Assembly (NCBI RefSeq): GCF_008973755.1
Contig: NZ_WBOM01000002.1
Span: forward strand, 372,001-436,000
Reading direction: 5' to 3'
Source of the DNA: Nitrincola alkalilacustris
GTDB taxonomy: Bacteria; Pseudomonadota; Gammaproteobacteria; Pseudomonadales; Balneatricaceae
DNA: 64,000 nt
A program made the position numbers and the translations under genes. Below the pieces are notes generated by a model. The model was given only the letters and a program-made list of their open reading frames with translations, did not search any database and was not told the origin of the DNA. This document shows positions 26,066-34,140 of the stretch, piece after piece (within the stretch, counting starts at the first letter, position 1; each line of letters begins with the position of its first letter).

Positions 26066-26648
26066 TATTGATCTGCAACAACTGCCTCGCCTGTCTGAGC
26101 TGTTCAAACTTTTTAATGCTGGCAAACACCTTAATCGTTTGTCGGACCCGTCTTTGTGGGTTGAGCTGGAGCAGTCATTACCCGCCTATACGGAGCTGTT
26201 CAAGGCATTAGGGTATGAGCTGTGCGTGGATGGCCGAGGGTTCGCCTGGTTTCATAATGAGGAGGTCAGCCCATCGGTCAGCGGGCAGTCGCGACAGTTG
26301 GCATTGCTGTTCATGGTTATTTTTGACACTCAGGCGGATGCCGGCTATTCCCTGCAACGGTTCAGCGAGTGGCGCGTGGATCGGAAGCTGATTGAAGTTG
26401 TCTTTGAACAGCATCAGGAACTGCTCATCGCAGAAGGGCTGGAGGTTGATGAGCTATTGGCGCTGTTGGCCAAGGCTGAAACCTTCGGATTTGCTCGCCA
26501 ACACGTCGATTACTGGGAGCTGCTGCCGGCTGTCTGCCGATATCTGGATCACTTTGAGGCGTTGGCTGATCATCTGCGTGAGCAGGGTGCAGAGCAGGAT
26601 AGCGGTGAGGATGAGGACGATATGTCAGATACAGGGGGGGTGTCATGA
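26055..26648 (+). CDS. jetB: JetB, MukE/MksE-like subunit of Wadjet defence
   Basis: A 197-residue acidic protein with a low-complexity Asp/Glu C terminus (SGEDEDDMSD). Its size and place between jetA and the SMC gene match JetB, a MukE-like winged-helix (KITE) subunit that binds the kleisin. It overlaps jetA by 11 nt and jetC by 4 nt (ATGA), a sign of coupled translation at fixed stoichiometry. Confidence 0.82.
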   Translation: MSTDIDLQQLPRLSELFKLFNAGKHLNRLSDPSLWVELEQSLPAYTELFKALGYELCVDGRGFAWFHNEEVSPSVSGQSRQLALLFMVIFDTQADAGYSLQRFSEWRVDRKLIEVVFEQHQELLIAEGLEVDELLALLAKAETFGFARQHVDYWELLPAVCRYLDHFEALADHLREQGAEQDSGEDEDDMSDTGGVS

Positions 26649-29413
26649 TCCGTTATGGATTCCAGCGTTTGGTATTGCTGGGCAGTGCCGGGTATCAGAG
26701 GGCTGAGTTGCCGCTTGATGATGCCGTTTCGCTGATTGCCCCGAACAATACCGGTAAAACCAGCTTGATCAATGCGTTGCAGTTTTTGTTGATCATCAAT
26801 AAGCAGCGGATGGATTTTGGCTCGCATGATGACAGTAAGACGCGCCGCTTCTACTTTCCCAATAACAGCGCCTATATCCTGCTGGAAATAACCTTACCTC
26901 AGACCGGCACTGTGGTGTTTGGCTGTGTGGGCAAGGGGGTCAGTTATGACTATGAATACTTTGCCTACAAGGGAGATCTGGTTGTTGAGGATTACCGCCT
27001 GCCCGAGGGCCATCTTGTACAACAGCCTCAGTTGATCAGTCATCTGGCAACACGGGGACGCAGTGTCTATCGCTATGATGCCAGTGAGTTTGCAAAACGG
27101 ATCTATGGCGGCAGACTCAATGAGCGTCGGTCGGAACCGGATTTCACGGTGTTCAAGCTTGAGAACTCCAATGATGCTCAGGTGTTTCAACAGGTGCTCA
27201 CGCGAACTCTGCGCCTGGATAAGCTGGCCTCTGCGGATGTCAAAAAGCATCTGTTGCAGATCTTCAGGCGGGATCTGCCGGATCGAAATATTAATTTCAA
27301 GCAGGTATGGGATGAAGCCTTTCATGATGTGAATGCCGATCGCGCACAGTATGAAGCGGCTAACTCGCAACTGGCCCTGATTCAGAAAATGGAAAGCTTC
27401 TATGAGCAGCGGCTCAGTCTGCGAGGCAAGCTGGTGGTGTGGCAGACACGGGTGAATGAGGCGCTGTCACAATGGCAGGATTACTATCATCAGCAGATAA
27501 CATCTTTGACTGAGCAGGAGCAAATGCTCGAAGCTCAGCAGAAGCAGCAGACCGAGCGGATAAAGCAACTCACACGCAGTCAGGGTGATCTGGAACGTAC
27601 GATAGAGCAGTTGGAAAAGGAAAATCGCGAGCAGACGCAGTTGCAAAGCCGGTTTTCACTGGTGTCGAGCCGAGCTGTGATGGAGCTTCAACTGGATGCC
27701 ATTAAGCGCGAACTCTACCGTGTTTCAGCCGTATTGCAGCAGGCTGATGGCAGAACAGTGGCAGCAATAGAGCGTGCGCTCAGTCGGCAAAAACAGCACT
27801 TGGATACCCTGAAACAACAGAAAAAGAACCTCGATGATAACCTCTACCGGAGCCTGGGTGAGCAGTTGTCTGCCGAAGAGCTGGACCGGCTTAACCGTGT
27901 GTTGAGTGAGCAGGCGATGGTGTTGAGCAGCGAGCACTTCAGAGTTGATCTGACAGAGTTAAAGCGGGTGTTGGCGACAGCAACGGCCGATAGGGTTGAG
28001 CTGGGTGGGCTGTCGCTGAGTGTTGCTCGATTGCAGCCTGGTCACAAGCAACTGACTGAGGCAGCCCTGGATGAGCAGATTGCAGATACTGAGCGTGAAC
28101 TCATCGGCCTCGAAGCGCAGCTTGCAGCTGCACAGTCGATGGAAGCGACTCGTCATAGAAAGCAGTCCCTTGAAAATGAGGTGCAGGAGGCACAGCAAGC
28201 GCTGGCCGACTATGATCGTTTGCAGTCACTGCTTGAGAGTGCCCCAGAGCGAGAGTTGGCTTTTCAGGCGCGAACACAAGAGCTGCATCAGTTAAACGAT
28301 GAGCTTGAGCGGTTCAGTGAGCATACTGAAGCGCTTCGCCTGCAGCGAGAGCAGGTGATTGATCGCCAGAAACAGCTTCAGGATCAAAATGGCAGAATTG
28401 ATCGTCTGCGCAATAATCGACTGGATCTGACAGAGGAGTTCAGTTATCTGAAAGCGCTTCCACATCATCCCTGGATGGCAGAAGAGGTGTGGCCATTGGA
28501 TGAGTTGGCGAACAATATGAGGACCTTTCAACAGGACTGCCAGGCACTCAATCAGTTCAACAGCGAACTGAAAGCTGGGATCAGAGAGCTGCATGCGGGT
28601 GGGCTGACACGCTTTCAGTATAGTGAGGTGGAGGATCAGGAGCTTAAACGCATTATCGAGTTCAGTCATCAGTTACCGCAGGAGCGCGAAGCGCTGGAGA
28701 AAAAAGCACGCAGTGCGGTGGTGAATGTGACGGCGAGCTTGCGAGAGTTGCGCAACGGGCTGCTCACTTTTCAGAGCAAGATGCGTGAGTTCAATCGCTT
28801 AATCGGCCACCGCAGGCTGTCGGACCTCAAGACCTTCAAGATAGAAGCAGAAGATGAGTCACATCTGGTCGAGGCTATCAATGTCTTGATCGCCAAGGCT
28901 GAGCAGGTCGAAACCGGTGACAGTTTTGAACTGTTCAATCAGGAGAGTGTGCTCGACGATACTGCCCTGGACAGGGCGAAGCAGATACTGATTGATGAGG
29001 GCAATGCGCGGCATGGTCTGAAAGTGGATGATCTTTTTCGGCTGGTATTTGTGGTAGCCAAGTTTGATCAGGAGGCTGAGACATTTCAGGATATCGACAG
29101 TGCAGCATCCAATGGTACCGTGTTAATGGCCAAGCTGGTAACCGGGCTGGCCATGCTGCACCTGATGCAGGATAAACGGCATAAGCTTCACGCCATTTGC
29201 TATCTGGATGAAGCGCTGGCGCTGGATGGCCGTAATCAGGCCAGCCTGATTGAGACAGCACATGAGTTTGGTTTTTCGTTGATTTTTGCCTCTCCCGCGC
29301 CACTGACAACCGTGCGTTATTGTGTACCTATTCATCATAGTGACGGGGCTAATCACATCAGCCGTGACAGCTGGCAGATGTTGGAGCCGCTCAATAGCGA
29401 GGGGATCAGGTGA
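26645..29413 (+). CDS. jetC: JetC, SMC/MukB-like ATPase of Wadjet defence
   Basis: A 922-residue SMC-type ATPase. The N-terminal head carries the Walker A variant IAPNNTGKTSLINAL (Ala-Pro-Asn-Asn replaces Gly-Pro-Asn-Gly). A long Gln/Glu/Leu-rich coiled coil runs from about 230 to 640. The C-terminal head has Walker B AICYLDEALALD near residue 852. In Wadjet this subunit with JetA and JetB extrudes plasmid DNA loops; JetD then cuts. It is shorter than the roughly 1100-residue JetC of type I systems, so a type II or III variant is likely, though I cannot assign it. jetD starts 4 nt after its stop. Confidence 0.88.
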   Translation: MIRYGFQRLVLLGSAGYQRAELPLDDAVSLIAPNNTGKTSLINALQFLLIINKQRMDFGSHDDSKTRRFYFPNNSAYILLEITLPQTGTVVFGCVGKGVSYDYEYFAYKGDLVVEDYRLPEGHLVQQPQLISHLATRGRSVYRYDASEFAKRIYGGRLNERRSEPDFTVFKLENSNDAQVFQQVLTRTLRLDKLASADVKKHLLQIFRRDLPDRNINFKQVWDEAFHDVNADRAQYEAANSQLALIQKMESFYEQRLSLRGKLVVWQTRVNEALSQWQDYYHQQITSLTEQEQMLEAQQKQQTERIKQLTRSQGDLERTIEQLEKENREQTQLQSRFSLVSSRAVMELQLDAIKRELYRVSAVLQQADGRTVAAIERALSRQKQHLDTLKQQKKNLDDNLYRSLGEQLSAEELDRLNRVLSEQAMVLSSEHFRVDLTELKRVLATATADRVELGGLSLSVARLQPGHKQLTEAALDEQIADTERELIGLEAQLAAAQSMEATRHRKQSLENEVQEAQQALADYDRLQSLLESAPERELAFQARTQELHQLNDELERFSEHTEALRLQREQVIDRQKQLQDQNGRIDRLRNNRLDLTEEFSYLKALPHHPWMAEEVWPLDELANNMRTFQQDCQALNQFNSELKAGIRELHAGGLTRFQYSEVEDQELKRIIEFSHQLPQEREALEKKARSAVVNVTASLRELRNGLLTFQSKMREFNRLIGHRRLSDLKTFKIEAEDESHLVEAINVLIAKAEQVETGDSFELFNQESVLDDTALDRAKQILIDEGNARHGLKVDDLFRLVFVVAKFDQEAETFQDIDSAASNGTVLMAKLVTGLAMLHLMQDKRHKLHAICYLDEALALDGRNQASLIETAHEFGFSLIFASPAPLTTVRYCVPIHHSDGANHISRDSWQMLEPLNSEGIR

Positions 29414-29417
29414 GCAC

Positions 29418-30308
29418 ATGAGTCGAACCCTGCAGTCAGCGCTGTTACGTCTTCTGCAAGCTGAGAATCAGCAGTTGTCATTATCTCAACTTACAGCCGG
29501 GCAGCGCAGAGCCCTGGATGATTTTTGCACTCGTACAGGGGCTGCCATGCAACAGCGCCAGGGCCGTGGATCCGTGTACCGTGTCTTGAACAGGGCTGTC
29601 GTTGAGCAACATCTGAATGATATGGGGGTGCTGTCGGAGCCGGACAGTGAGCTACCTCAGCGCTCTATTAATATTGCACGTTCACGATCAAGCAAATCAG
29701 GCAGACACGCTCATGCACTGACCTATCTGCTGGCAAAGGGCGTAAATGGTGCGACATGGCTGAGAGATGATGATGAGGTACTGAACCTTGAATACGACAC
29801 TCAACGGCAGGGGGCGGGAGTTTTCACACTCGGCGAAATGGGTAAGGATGAGTGGGTCACCAGTGGCTCACTCTGGCTTGTAGAGAATCAGGCGCTATTC
29901 GATCATCTGGACTGGTTACCGGAACACAACCCGGCAACCCTTGTCTGGTACAGGGGACAACTACAGAATACGGTAATCGAGTGGCTGGCCAAACGGCAAA
30001 GGGCGGCAAGCGTAATACTCTTTCCTGACTATGATGGTGTGGGTTTGCAGAATTACCTCAGACTCAAGCAGCGCCTGGGACGTCAGGTTCAATTCTGGCT
30101 GATGCCGAACTGGGAACAGAAACTGAAGCTGTTTGGCAGCAATGAGTTGTGGAGAAAGAGTGCCGAAGAGTTCGAGTCAGCAGTCCGCCAAATTCAGCAG
30201 CTCCCCTTGGGTGATGAGGTCGAGGTTATGGCGTTGATGCGAGCGATGCAAACCAGTGGGCTGGCGCTTGAGCAGGAGGCGGTTTGGTTGACAGTGAATG
30301 AGGGCTGA
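29418..30308 (+). CDS. jetD: JetD, TOPRIM nuclease subunit of Wadjet defence
   Basis: A 296-residue protein with a C-terminal TOPRIM-like domain: the first acidic site lies in LWLVENQALFDHL (Glu near residue 155), and the paired Asp are in ILFPDYDGVGLQNYL (near 203). This fits JetD, the topoisomerase VI-like nuclease that cleaves extruded circular DNA. It is shorter than the about 390-residue JetD of type I systems. I use ATG 29418, 4 nt after the jetC stop. The operon looks complete and uninterrupted. Confidence 0.83.
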   Translation: MSRTLQSALLRLLQAENQQLSLSQLTAGQRRALDDFCTRTGAAMQQRQGRGSVYRVLNRAVVEQHLNDMGVLSEPDSELPQRSINIARSRSSKSGRHAHALTYLLAKGVNGATWLRDDDEVLNLEYDTQRQGAGVFTLGEMGKDEWVTSGSLWLVENQALFDHLDWLPEHNPATLVWYRGQLQNTVIEWLAKRQRAASVILFPDYDGVGLQNYLRLKQRLGRQVQFWLMPNWEQKLKLFGSNELWRKSAEEFESAVRQIQQLPLGDEVEVMALMRAMQTSGLALEQEAVWLTVNEG

Positions 30309-30320
30309 TCTGAATAAGTA

Positions 30321-30566
30321 GTGCCCAATTCGTTGAATGTTGCTGACTATGGAGTTGCTGTGGGCCGTTTTACTCAGAAAGGTGATGTGTACCTGAGCGC
30401 AAAAGAGGTCGCACTCTTGTTGAAGGTGCGCGAAGGGCACGTGTTGTATGCACTGCAAACCACTCAGAAAATTGGGAATGTGGTGCTACCAACCCCTCGA
30501 ACAATTAATGGCAGCTATTACTTTCTATATAGTGAGGTAAATGCTGCCATCCAAGAGTCGACCTGA
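30321..30566 (+). CDS. small putative helix-turn-helix protein after jetD
   Basis: An 81-residue frame starting GTG 30321, 12 nt after jetD. The middle, VYLSAKEVALLLKVREGHVL, looks like the helix-turn-helix of excisionase/MerR-type small DNA-binding proteins, followed by a short beta-wing-like segment INGSYYFLYSEVNAAI. I do not recognise a family. Its placement suggests co-transcription with the Wadjet genes, perhaps as regulator or cargo; no ATG start is available and the ribosome site is poor, so it may not be expressed. Confidence 0.45.
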   Translation: MPNSLNVADYGVAVGRFTQKGDVYLSAKEVALLLKVREGHVLYALQTTQKIGNVVLPTPRTINGSYYFLYSEVNAAIQEST

Positions 30567-30633
30567 CAGTTTGATCAGGCCTCAGATTGCTAGGGTAGTG
30601 ATGGTGAACTAAGGAGGCTGCATATCAGTCTGC

Positions 30634-30921
30634 CTAATACTGTTTCTCCTGACGGCTTAATGCTTCCTGAGCCAGTAACTGGTGTGTGGCACGCGTGTTA
30701 TCTGCGATATCAAGAACAGCCAGAACCAGGTGAGCAACCAGCACCTGAAACAATCCCCCCAGTATCGGGCTTGCACAGACTACTGACCCCATCAGTCCTA
30801 GAAACGGGTAGTCTGAAGTAAAGGCAGTCAAGATGATGACTACACTCAATGCTACAAGAACCCAACCGACATATATGATGATGCTGACGACCAGTTTTTG
30901 CTCCTGTCGTAGTAAAGCCAC
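30634..30921 (-). CDS. small two-helix membrane protein, fullest copy
   Basis: A 95-residue protein with two hydrophobic segments (about residues 12-34 and 40-68) and a hydrophilic C terminus DIADNTRATHQLLAQEALSR. The GTG start at 30921 is the only start before stop codons. Shape and size resemble DUF4282-type small membrane proteins, though I cannot confirm that. Two damaged copies exist at 33120-33377 and 22212-22278. It points away from the Wadjet operon. Confidence 0.55.
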   Translation of the reverse strand: MALLRQEQKLVVSIIIYVGWVLVALSVVIILTAFTSDYPFLGLMGSVVCASPILGGLFQVLVAHLVLAVLDIADNTRATHQLLAQEALSRQEKQY

Positions 30922-31031
30922 CTGTACAGCTTCGCGCCATTAATTAATTAGAATGAATATCATCTGCAACGAAAAGTGACTGCCGACTCTTTGAACTCAG
31001 CTGTATCGGAATTGCTTTTCTTCTGACTCAT

Positions 31032-31078
31032 GACACACACCTTTTGTAGGCAGGTGATCTTACCTGCAGTTGTGTGTC
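31032..31078. terminator. nested hairpin downstream of the transglycosylase
   Basis: GACACAC (31032-31038) pairs with GTGTGTC (31072-31078), and inside it GCAGGT (31050-31055) pairs with ACCTGC (31062-31067). It lies 50 nt past the stop of the minus-strand transglycosylase gene, a fitting place for a terminator, but there is no clear T-run. Confidence 0.4.
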
Positions 31079-31127
31079 CGGGAAACTATAGCCACTTCAA
31101 ACAGGCCATCGCTACGATTAAAATAGA

Positions 31128-32426
31128 TCAGTGACCTTTGATTCGCTGTAACAGTGACTGTGTCGCAAAGCCATCCGGTATTAATCCTTGATCATGTTGG
31201 AAAGCTCGTAAGCCATTACGAGTATTGGGTCCCATAATGCCATCAGCAGTTCCAACTGAATAACCGCGTGCGTTCAGGGCTTCTTGCAGCTCACGAACCT
31301 GTACGCGAGTGAGTGGCACTTGATCGCGTGGCCATGACTGCTGAACGCCTGGTCTATCCATAATGGCATCAGACAGTGTGGCCACGGCGAGGGCATAACT
31401 GGTGGCATTGTTATAGCGCAGTATGGCATTGAAGTTTGGTCCAACTAAGAACGCCGGGCCTTGAACTCCCGCCGGCACTATCACCGATGCGCTGGCAAAA
31501 TTGGGAAGGGTGCCATTGATAGCTTTAATTCCTTGGTTTGCCCATTCAGCAGAGCTGCGACGATCGGTTTGGGTAAAGTCAAAGTTGGCAGGTAAGACCA
31601 CCTCGACGCCCCACGGTTGATTGGCTTCCCAGCCGGCTTGTGCCAGATAGTTGGCCGTAGATGCCATGACATCCGGAATACTTCCCCAAATATCGCGACG
31701 ACCATCACCGTCACCATCTTTGGCAAAGGACTCAAAGCTTGAGGGAATAAACTGGGTATGTCCCATTGCTCCCGCCCAAGAGCCGATCATCTCCTCAGCG
31801 GCGATTTCACCACTGTCAATGATGCGCAATGCGGCTAAAAGCTCCGTACGCGCAAACTCGCTGCGACGACCTTCATAAGCGAGAGTGGCGAAAGCACTCA
31901 GTGCTGAGAAGCTACCAAAATTGCGGCCATAATCACTTTCGATTCCCCAGATAGCCACAATCACTTCTGCAGGCACGCCAAAACGTTGCTGCATTTGCAT
32001 CGCGGTTTGACGATGTTCAGCGAGTTTCGCTTGGCCATTAGCAATCCGCGTTCTTGATACCGCACCGTCTAAATAGTCCCATATGGGCCTTACAAATTCG
32101 GGTTGATGACGATCCAGCTCAATAATCCGTTCTATATAACGGACATTGTCCAGCGCCGACAGTGCTCTAGTGCTAATGCCTTGGGCAGCGGCATCACGGC
32201 GAAAGTCAGCTAGCCAGACGTTAAAGGAGACAGATTTTTTTTGTTCATGAGCAACGGGTGTTGTCGTCGCCGTCAGGGGCGAAGCTGGGGTAACGGCCGT
32301 ATAATGAGGTGTGCTCGGTGTTTCCGTTTTTGAAGAGGCACAAGCCGACAGCACACCTAAGGTCAACACCAAGCAGCTACTAAAAAAAATCGAACGGCAG
32401 GAGCGAAACATAGTTGAATAACGCAT
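31128..32426 (-). CDS. MltB-family lytic murein transglycosylase lipoprotein
   Basis: A 432-residue outer-membrane lipoprotein candidate: a signal peptide ends in the lipobox LSAC (Cys near residue 28). The SLT_2/MltB catalytic domain follows, with the active-site Glu in AIWGIESDYGRNFG, MGHTQFIPSSF and the typical DGDGRRDIW segment. A C-terminal peptidoglycan-binding domain reads LQEALNARGYSVGTADGIMG. It cleaves the MurNAc-GlcNAc bond to 1,6-anhydro products during wall turnover. Upstream DNA is broken transposase and hipA sequence, so its promoter may have been replaced. Confidence 0.9.
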   Translation of the reverse strand: MRYSTMFRSCRSIFFSSCLVLTLGVLSACASSKTETPSTPHYTAVTPASPLTATTTPVAHEQKKSVSFNVWLADFRRDAAAQGISTRALSALDNVRYIERIIELDRHQPEFVRPIWDYLDGAVSRTRIANGQAKLAEHRQTAMQMQQRFGVPAEVIVAIWGIESDYGRNFGSFSALSAFATLAYEGRRSEFARTELLAALRIIDSGEIAAEEMIGSWAGAMGHTQFIPSSFESFAKDGDGDGRRDIWGSIPDVMASTANYLAQAGWEANQPWGVEVVLPANFDFTQTDRRSSAEWANQGIKAINGTLPNFASASVIVPAGVQGPAFLVGPNFNAILRYNNATSYALAVATLSDAIMDRPGVQQSWPRDQVPLTRVQVRELQEALNARGYSVGTADGIMGPNTRNGLRAFQHDQGLIPDGFATQSLLQRIKGH

Positions 32427-32434
32427 TCTCGATA

Positions 32435-32580
32435 CATTCCTTTAAGAAGAGTAGCACGTAGGCCAGGCCGGATAGAAGATTCTGACAGACTGGTGACAAT
32501 ATAACGGTTGTTGTCGCCCAGTGCAGTGAACTCGACCTTGGCAATCCATAATGATGGGCGTCCGGCCCAGTCCGCTCATG
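32435..32580 (-). pseudogene. possible IS1380-like transposase fragment
   Basis: One minus-strand frame encodes WIAKVEFTALGDNNRYIVTS, resembling the segment where such transposases read 'K-E-x-x-G-N-x-R-F/Y-V-V-T'. Nothing else of the element is recognisable and no terminal repeats are seen. It lies between the broken hipA and the transglycosylase, so an old insertion may explain the disruption. Confidence 0.35.
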
Positions 32581-32611
32581 CGGCAACTGTTCGATCACTT
32601 CCACCGGGACA

Positions 32612-32740
32612 TCAGCGGTAAAACGCATCCGCAATACTCAATACATTGCGACCATTTTTGAAGCCAGCGAGGTAGCCAACGAGTAGATCGTGGATTGTAA
32701 GTTGCAATACATTCACTTCATCGTTTGCGTCTGTGCTCAT
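32612..32740 (-). pseudogene. 5' fragment of a HipA-like toxin gene
   Basis: It begins with an ATGA overlap on the preceding XRE gene and encodes 42 residues, including LTIHDLLVGYLAGFKNGRNV, before a stop at 32612. This is the N-terminal HipA_C/couple-like region of HipA kinases; the kinase core is absent. A fragment of apparent transposase sequence follows. The toxin is lost, leaving an orphan antitoxin. Confidence 0.5.
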
Positions 32741-33060
32741 TCATCATCTCCCAACAGCCCTTGCCATGGGTCATCGGCTAATGACTTATTGCTGCCTTTG
32801 ATGGACGGCCTTGAATCAACAGGTTTCGCGGACTCATCTGCCAGTACCGCCAACACAGCATTCAGCTTCTCTTGTGGAATCAGGAGCAGTTCACTTTTAA
32901 GCCCCTTGGCAATGAGTTCGAGGGTATCAAGCCTGGGGTTACCTTTGGACTCCAGTCGCTGATATTGCTGGCGAGATATTCCTACTCGCAGCAACATATC
33001 GTGCTGCTTCAGTGCCAGTTCCAAGCGGCGTTTTTTGATTTGTTCGAGTAGCGATTGCAT
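32737..33060 (-). CDS. HipB-like XRE antitoxin (orphan)
   Basis: A 107-residue protein with an N-terminal XRE helix-turn-helix (RRLELALKQHDMLLRVGISR, then YQRLESKGNPRLDTLELIAK) and a Pro/Ser-rich tail typical of HipB. Its stop overlaps the start of a truncated hipA. Upstream lies an inverted repeat that may be its operator. It would still bind DNA even without the toxin. Confidence 0.7.
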   Translation of the reverse strand: MQSLLEQIKKRRLELALKQHDMLLRVGISRQQYQRLESKGNPRLDTLELIAKGLKSELLLIPQEKLNAVLAVLADESAKPVDSRPSIKGSNKSLADDPWQGLLGDDE

Positions 33061-33070
33061 ATTGAAACAT

Positions 33071-33101
33071 ATATGTTGCTATTGTCAGATAAGCAGCATA
33101 T
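33071..33101. promoter_or_regulatory. inverted repeat, candidate HipB operator
   Basis: ATATGTTGCT (33071-33080) and AGCAGCATAT (33092-33101) form a 10-bp inverted repeat with one mismatch and an 11-nt spacer, 11 nt upstream of the hipB-like start. Autorepression sites of HipB look like this in position and symmetry. Confidence 0.5.
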
Positions 33102-33119
33102 TAGTTTCTTTTTGAATAA

Positions 33120-33377
33120 TTAGCAATACATATGATGCTTTTTGGCTTTAAGGGGTGCTTTTCTGTATGCCACCTGACGGCTCAATGCTTCCTGAGCCAG
33201 CAATTGGTGTGTGGCACGTGTGTTATCAGCGATATTTTGCCTCTGTCGTAGTAAAACCACTTGTACAGTCTCGACGCCATCAATTTGCGCCAACTTAATA
33301 GCGTGTTTCGGCTCAGCTTCAGATTTAACCGGGTGGCTATGGTAGCCTGTCAGCAGGTCGTCAGGCATGAGAATCAT
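33120..33377 (-). pseudogene. damaged copy of the small membrane-protein gene
   Basis: The 3' part encodes NIADNTRATHQLLAQEALSR, matching the C terminus of the gene at 30634-30921, and the part just before it encodes VQVVLLRQ, matching the N-terminal VQVALLRQ of that gene. The roughly 190 nt encoding both membrane helices are missing. A reading frame survives by chance, with foreign sequence at both ends. I treat it as a pseudogene. Confidence 0.65.
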
Positions 33378-33395
33378 GCCTGACGGGGTGAAGGG

Positions 33396-34136
33396 TTAGA
33401 TCGAAAACTCGGTGGGCCCATAAAGCGCATGAGGCTCACCCCTGTAGCTGGCCCAGAGCTGATCACCAAAGTCATAATGCCACCATTCACTGGGCAGGTT
33501 GGTAAATCCCTGTAGTGACATGGCATTAAACAGCAGTCGCCGTCGATCACGTGCGACTTGCTCAGCACTGCTATCCCCAAACTGTTCAAAATAGTCTGTA
33601 TGTGAGGCGGGTGAAGCTTCATCAAATCGGGTGCCCATATCAAGCATCAGCCCATCAGCATCACACAGCGTTACATCGACAGCACCACCAGTCAGGTGTG
33701 GACTGGGAGATTCCGGGTCACGACTGGCGATGGAGACAAACTCCCGTGTCATAGCGATGAGTTGCGTTTCATCTGCATCAGGGTGCTGTTGGTGCAAGGT
33801 TTCGTAAAGACTATCGAACAGGTACTGTTGTACACGCCAGGGCCTCCAGCCGTCCAGAATGACCAGGCTATATCCAGCAGGTAACGAGCGGGCGGCAGCC
33901 AGCAGGCGACGGTAGACGCCTTCACGGATAAAGCAGTCCGGCACAGCACCAGGTGTTCCCTGTCGGTTATATGCGGGGAACACCTTGATAGGCGTCGGGG
34001 CCAGTGACAGTGGCACCAGAGGTTCATTCGACTCCTTGATTGGGATACGACTGACCTGATTCCAGTCTGGTTCAGCCAAGTGTGGGATAGGGCTGTGAAA
34101 CGGTTCAGTTATCAACGGATTCATATCATTCAACAT
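33396..34136 (-). CDS. D-alanyl-D-alanine dipeptidase (VanX/DdpX family)
   Basis: A 246-residue zinc peptidase of family M15D. Zinc and catalytic motifs are present: SPHLTGGAVDV (Ser-x-His...Asp) and EWWHYDFG (Glu-x-x-His). GWRPWRVQ gives the conserved substrate-binding Arg. It splits D-Ala-D-Ala, here probably for recycling or nutrition rather than vancomycin resistance, since no vanH/vanA is near. It has no signal peptide, so it acts in the cytoplasm. It is the last gene of a TRAP transporter operon, 4 nt after the large permease, which suggests the transporter imports a dipeptide or related compound. Confidence 0.87.
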   Translation of the reverse strand: MLNDMNPLITEPFHSPIPHLAEPDWNQVSRIPIKESNEPLVPLSLAPTPIKVFPAYNRQGTPGAVPDCFIREGVYRRLLAAARSLPAGYSLVILDGWRPWRVQQYLFDSLYETLHQQHPDADETQLIAMTREFVSIASRDPESPSPHLTGGAVDVTLCDADGLMLDMGTRFDEASPASHTDYFEQFGDSSAEQVARDRRRLLFNAMSLQGFTNLPSEWWHYDFGDQLWASYRGEPHALYGPTEFSI

Positions 34137-34140
34137 CAGT

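Noticed and set aside
33396-34136. Vancomycin resistance gene vanX
   Set aside because: No vanH, vanA or vanRS nearby, and the operon partner is a TRAP transporter, so a nutritional dipeptidase is more likely.
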